This document shows, one piece after another, positions 61,557 through 64,000 of a DNA stretch of 64,000 bases (positions are counted from its first letter, which is position 1; each line of letters begins with the position of its first letter). Origin of the DNA: Harmonia axyridis (lineage: Eukaryota > Arthropoda > Insecta > Coleoptera > Coccinellidae); assembly GCF_914767665.1 (NCBI RefSeq), contig NC_059501.1, forward strand, positions 51,584,798-51,648,797, written 5' to 3'. A program made the position numbers and the translations under genes. The notes beneath the pieces were generated by a model, which did not search any database, was not told the origin of the DNA, and was given only the letters and a program-made list of their open reading frames with translations.

Positions 61557-61622
<66 letters not shown>
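61557..61622. repeat. (TA)n microsatellite
   Basis: About 33 TA units just downstream of the LINE fragment, possibly grown from its A/T-rich tail. Confidence 0.95.
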
Positions 61623-61623
<1 letters not shown>

Positions 61624-62239
61624 CTAACGCATTATGTTGGATGCAGAAAGCCGTAATACTGGGGACGGTCAACATCATTCGGCAGGTGGTCTATCCTCAT
61701 TAGGACTCAGAGGATCTCGCCTTGGTGCTAGCACCCGGCGAATATACTCTTATTAATCTGCATGTGCACATATTGTCCGCGCACCAATGTACTTCTTTCT
61801 CGTCTCTGTACCGGATATGCCAGAGCTACTTCTCTGTTCAGATATTTTCGTTTTTGTTATTTTCGATAGTAGACCATCTGTTATAAGGAGGACTATTCTT
61901 GGGGGAAGTCTATATTGAATTACAAAATGTGGAGCTAGGTGTGGGCATTTCTTATTTTTTTTTTTCATGAGCATTTCATGGCTCGCACTTGGCTTCGATT
62001 TCTTTTGGTGTTTATTTTTCACATGGAATTTATTTAGTTGAATAAGGTTTTATTTCTTGTAATTTTTTCCCATTCTCTGATTGGCTTAGGCTGGTGAATG
62101 GTGTAATAAATAAACCCGTTGATCTTCTGCGCTCAGGAACCAAAAAAACCTTAAACATTGGGAGATTGATTAGATACTTGAAGAGCTCAAAGCATTACTC
62201 TTTGGAATTCAGTAAATTGGAAGTATGGTTCCCAGATGA
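61623..62239. other. Intergenic, nothing recognised
   Basis: An 89-codon minus-strand frame (61753-62022) is Lys-rich with no domain. No repeat ends were paired here. Confidence 0.35.
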
Positions 62240-62960
62240 GACCGCAGAAAAAAATCTAGTTTGAACTGAGGTTGAAGGCAGAGTTTGTAGATAAAAAATG
62301 GAGAAGGATAAAAATTTTTAATGAACGATGTAACTGGGGGTCGTATTCTGGGCAACTTCTGGGCGGACTTGGGATAAGAACGAGGTTACGATTTTGACGG
62401 AGTCTAAGTGAGAAGATCAGTATCGCTTAGGGACTCATATTGAGAAGGGTTTAGAATTTAAACGCGAAACCGGACTAAGGGCAGAACAATTTCTTTTTTG
62501 AGGATCAGAGTAATTTTTAATAAGGTCGAGTAAAATAGAATAGATACTTAGTAGAGAAGAGAAGTTAACGAACTTCATTCATTCAAAAAATGCAAAGGAA
62601 TGAATTGTTTTGACTCTGAGAAGGGACGAGTTTGGTCGGAAGTAGGAAAACAGGGGTTTTTGATAAAGTTTTAAATTTGTTTTGGTATAGAAATAGATTA
62701 GCCCGGAGTGCGCGAATAGGGAGTGAAGTTATGAAAAGGAATTATATGTCTCGTGTGAAAGTACCAACCTAGTATCGTTTTGTTGAAAAACCAATACTTT
62801 CTTCGATGGAGATAAGTTTTAATGATGAGTAGTCCTGATTCTCCCAAATCCAAAGTTCAATGAATGAGTTTGTTTCCTTTTGTTTGAGTAGTGAATCATT
62901 TGTGATATTTTTCTGTATCATAATAATAATATCGTCTTCAATTCACTAGAAATCTTAAGG
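62240..62960 (+). repeat. Old LTR fragment related to the 48.6 kb element
   Basis: The order of segments matches the young LTR: GATCAGTATCGCTTAGGG (62416), GTAGGAAAACAGGGGTTTTT (62641), the GTGCGCGAATAGGGAGTGAA part (62708) and GAGTAGTCCTGATTCTCCCA (62827). It has many differences. Together with 59550-60726 it shows at least three age classes of this family in 15 kb. Confidence 0.6.
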
Positions 62961-62999
62961 GGAAGTTCACCCAAAGGTGCTCTACCACTTAACCCTTGT

Positions 63000-64000
63000 A
63001 GTATACAAAATGTATATTTGAACATAACTTATGTAAAAATGAAAATATGCAGAATTGATCAAAAAACGAAAAAAAATATGAGCATATCAATAAACAAATC
63101 CAAAAAACAGCCAAAAACTCACACTGATAAGGAACCGAGGAGATAGGCCTTAATCTTTTCTTAAAAACATTTTGATTTAACAGTTTAAAATTATTAGGAA
63201 CACCGTTGTACAGTCTGCAAATGTTATGACTGAAACTTCTTTCAAAAGTAGATGTTCTGTGACGAGGACATGACGTATATTGATATTATGAACACCAGTT
63301 TTGTGAACCAATCTATTGGGTTTCTCTTCAAAATGATGAAATATACAGAGAGAGTAAAATTCAAAACGAATACCCAACGGAAGCCAACTCAATTCCCCCA
63401 ACTTATGTGATACATGATCATACTTCCTAATTCCATAAATGAACTGATACAGGAGTTCTGCTGGATCCATCCCAGCGTTTCTTGATCAAGACAAAAATCA
63501 AACACAGGTGAACTGTGACAAGACTAAAGTCTCGCACAGAACCTTCTCAGTATGCAGGGGCAGACAGATACGAACTATGAGGATACAGCAATCTCAATCT
63601 CGGAGAGCGTACGCTCTACGAACCACACTCACCATATGTTCACGAAATCTTAGAGAATCTTCCAAGATCAAGCCCAAGTCTCTTGTGCTATCAACAAATT
63701 TAATGACATCATTGTTAATTGTTGGCTTGTACTTGTCTTTAACAATTTTTTGTTCTTGTTCGACCCAAATACAAGAGCAGATGATTTTTTCGGGTTCATT
63801 TTCAATGAATGTTTTGCTGCGATGTCCGCTACTCGATTCAGATCATCATTCATTTTTAATGTTGCATCATTTAAGTCCCTTACAGTGAAGTCGTAATAGA
63901 GCTGAAATTCATCAGCGTACATATGGACTTTACAATATCGAATAAACTTCGAGAATTGGCTGGTGTAAACAAAAAAAAACGGACCAAGGACTGAGCCTTG
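63000..64000 (-). pseudogene. LINE reverse transcriptase, C-terminal half, running off the window
   Basis: The minus strand from the window edge reads a QGSVLGPFF-like segment (about 63998-63970), then MYADEFQLYYDF (catalytic box as YADE instead of YADD), DDLNRVADIAAKHSLKMNPK and KSSALVFGSNK. After breaks around 63670-63480 it continues IYGIRKYDHVSHKLGELSWL and FEFYSLCIFHHFEE, to TAA at 63177. The layout is that of a Jockey/I-superfamily RT. The altered catalytic residue and frame breaks show it is dead. Upstream parts lie beyond the window. Confidence 0.7.

Noticed and set aside
61753..62022. Lys-rich 89-codon frame
   Set aside because: No domain, no conserved copy in the window, in repeat-flanked AT-rich DNA.

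Overview
The window is nuclear DNA from an arthropod, most probably an insect. It is AT-rich, has short spliceosomal introns (55-58 bp in one gene), and holds two conserved housekeeping genes in a dense bed of transposable elements (TEs). I cannot fix the order from sequence alone.

Host genes. (1) NDUFA8, a twin-CX9C accessory subunit of mitochondrial complex I, lies on the minus strand at 9664-10304 in three exons giving 175 aa. (2) Threonyl-tRNA synthetase lies on the plus strand at 25998-45833 in eleven exons giving 717 aa, with every exon phase closing. Its first intron has a GC donor, and its second is about 14.7 kb and packed with transposons. No other convincing host gene was found; an open stretch at 2985-3266 is the only weak candidate.

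Layout. 1-2.8 kb: a TIR element with a second TIR element nested inside it. 3.7-6.7 kb and 22.6-25.8 kb: two inverted copies of an element encoding a SWIM/YqaJ nuclease on one strand and a THAP/DDE transposase on the other (ISL2EU-like). The second copy ends less than 200 bp before the synthetase ATG and carries a DD41D mariner. Relics of a related element (8.0-8.3, 10.55-10.8 and 11.15-12.2 kb) flank NDUFA8 in inverted orientation. 15.4-20.7 kb: a PIF/Harbinger-type MITE (TAA/TTA target duplication) split by a 4.7 kb non-LTR retrotransposon. 26.5-41.2 kb (synthetase intron 2): MITE copies, RTE-like LINE pieces, a 4.3 kb hAT-type element full of large palindromes, a Harbinger relic split by a Jockey-like LINE, and a tRNA-like sequence.

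46.6-59 kb is a nest of insertions in one MITE. A 224 bp insertion with a 12 bp target duplication contains a perfect 182 bp palindrome carrying a hammerhead ribozyme on each strand (Penelope-like signature). Next comes a hAT element with an 8 bp duplication, and inside it a very young Ty3/gypsy-type LTR element with near-identical 1.2 kb LTRs. Its only large ORF fuses Gag and protease directly to the integrase C-terminal domain, with RT, RNase H and the integrase core missing. A foldback MITE (AATT) and a Mutator-like MITE (9 bp) complete the nest. 59.5-64 kb holds older LTR relics and two LINE fragments.

Most notable are the double-hammerhead palindrome and a 35-38 bp palindromic micro-insertion. 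The latter occurs twice, each time between 7 bp target duplications, and once as an in-frame 14-codon addition inside a LINE ORF.
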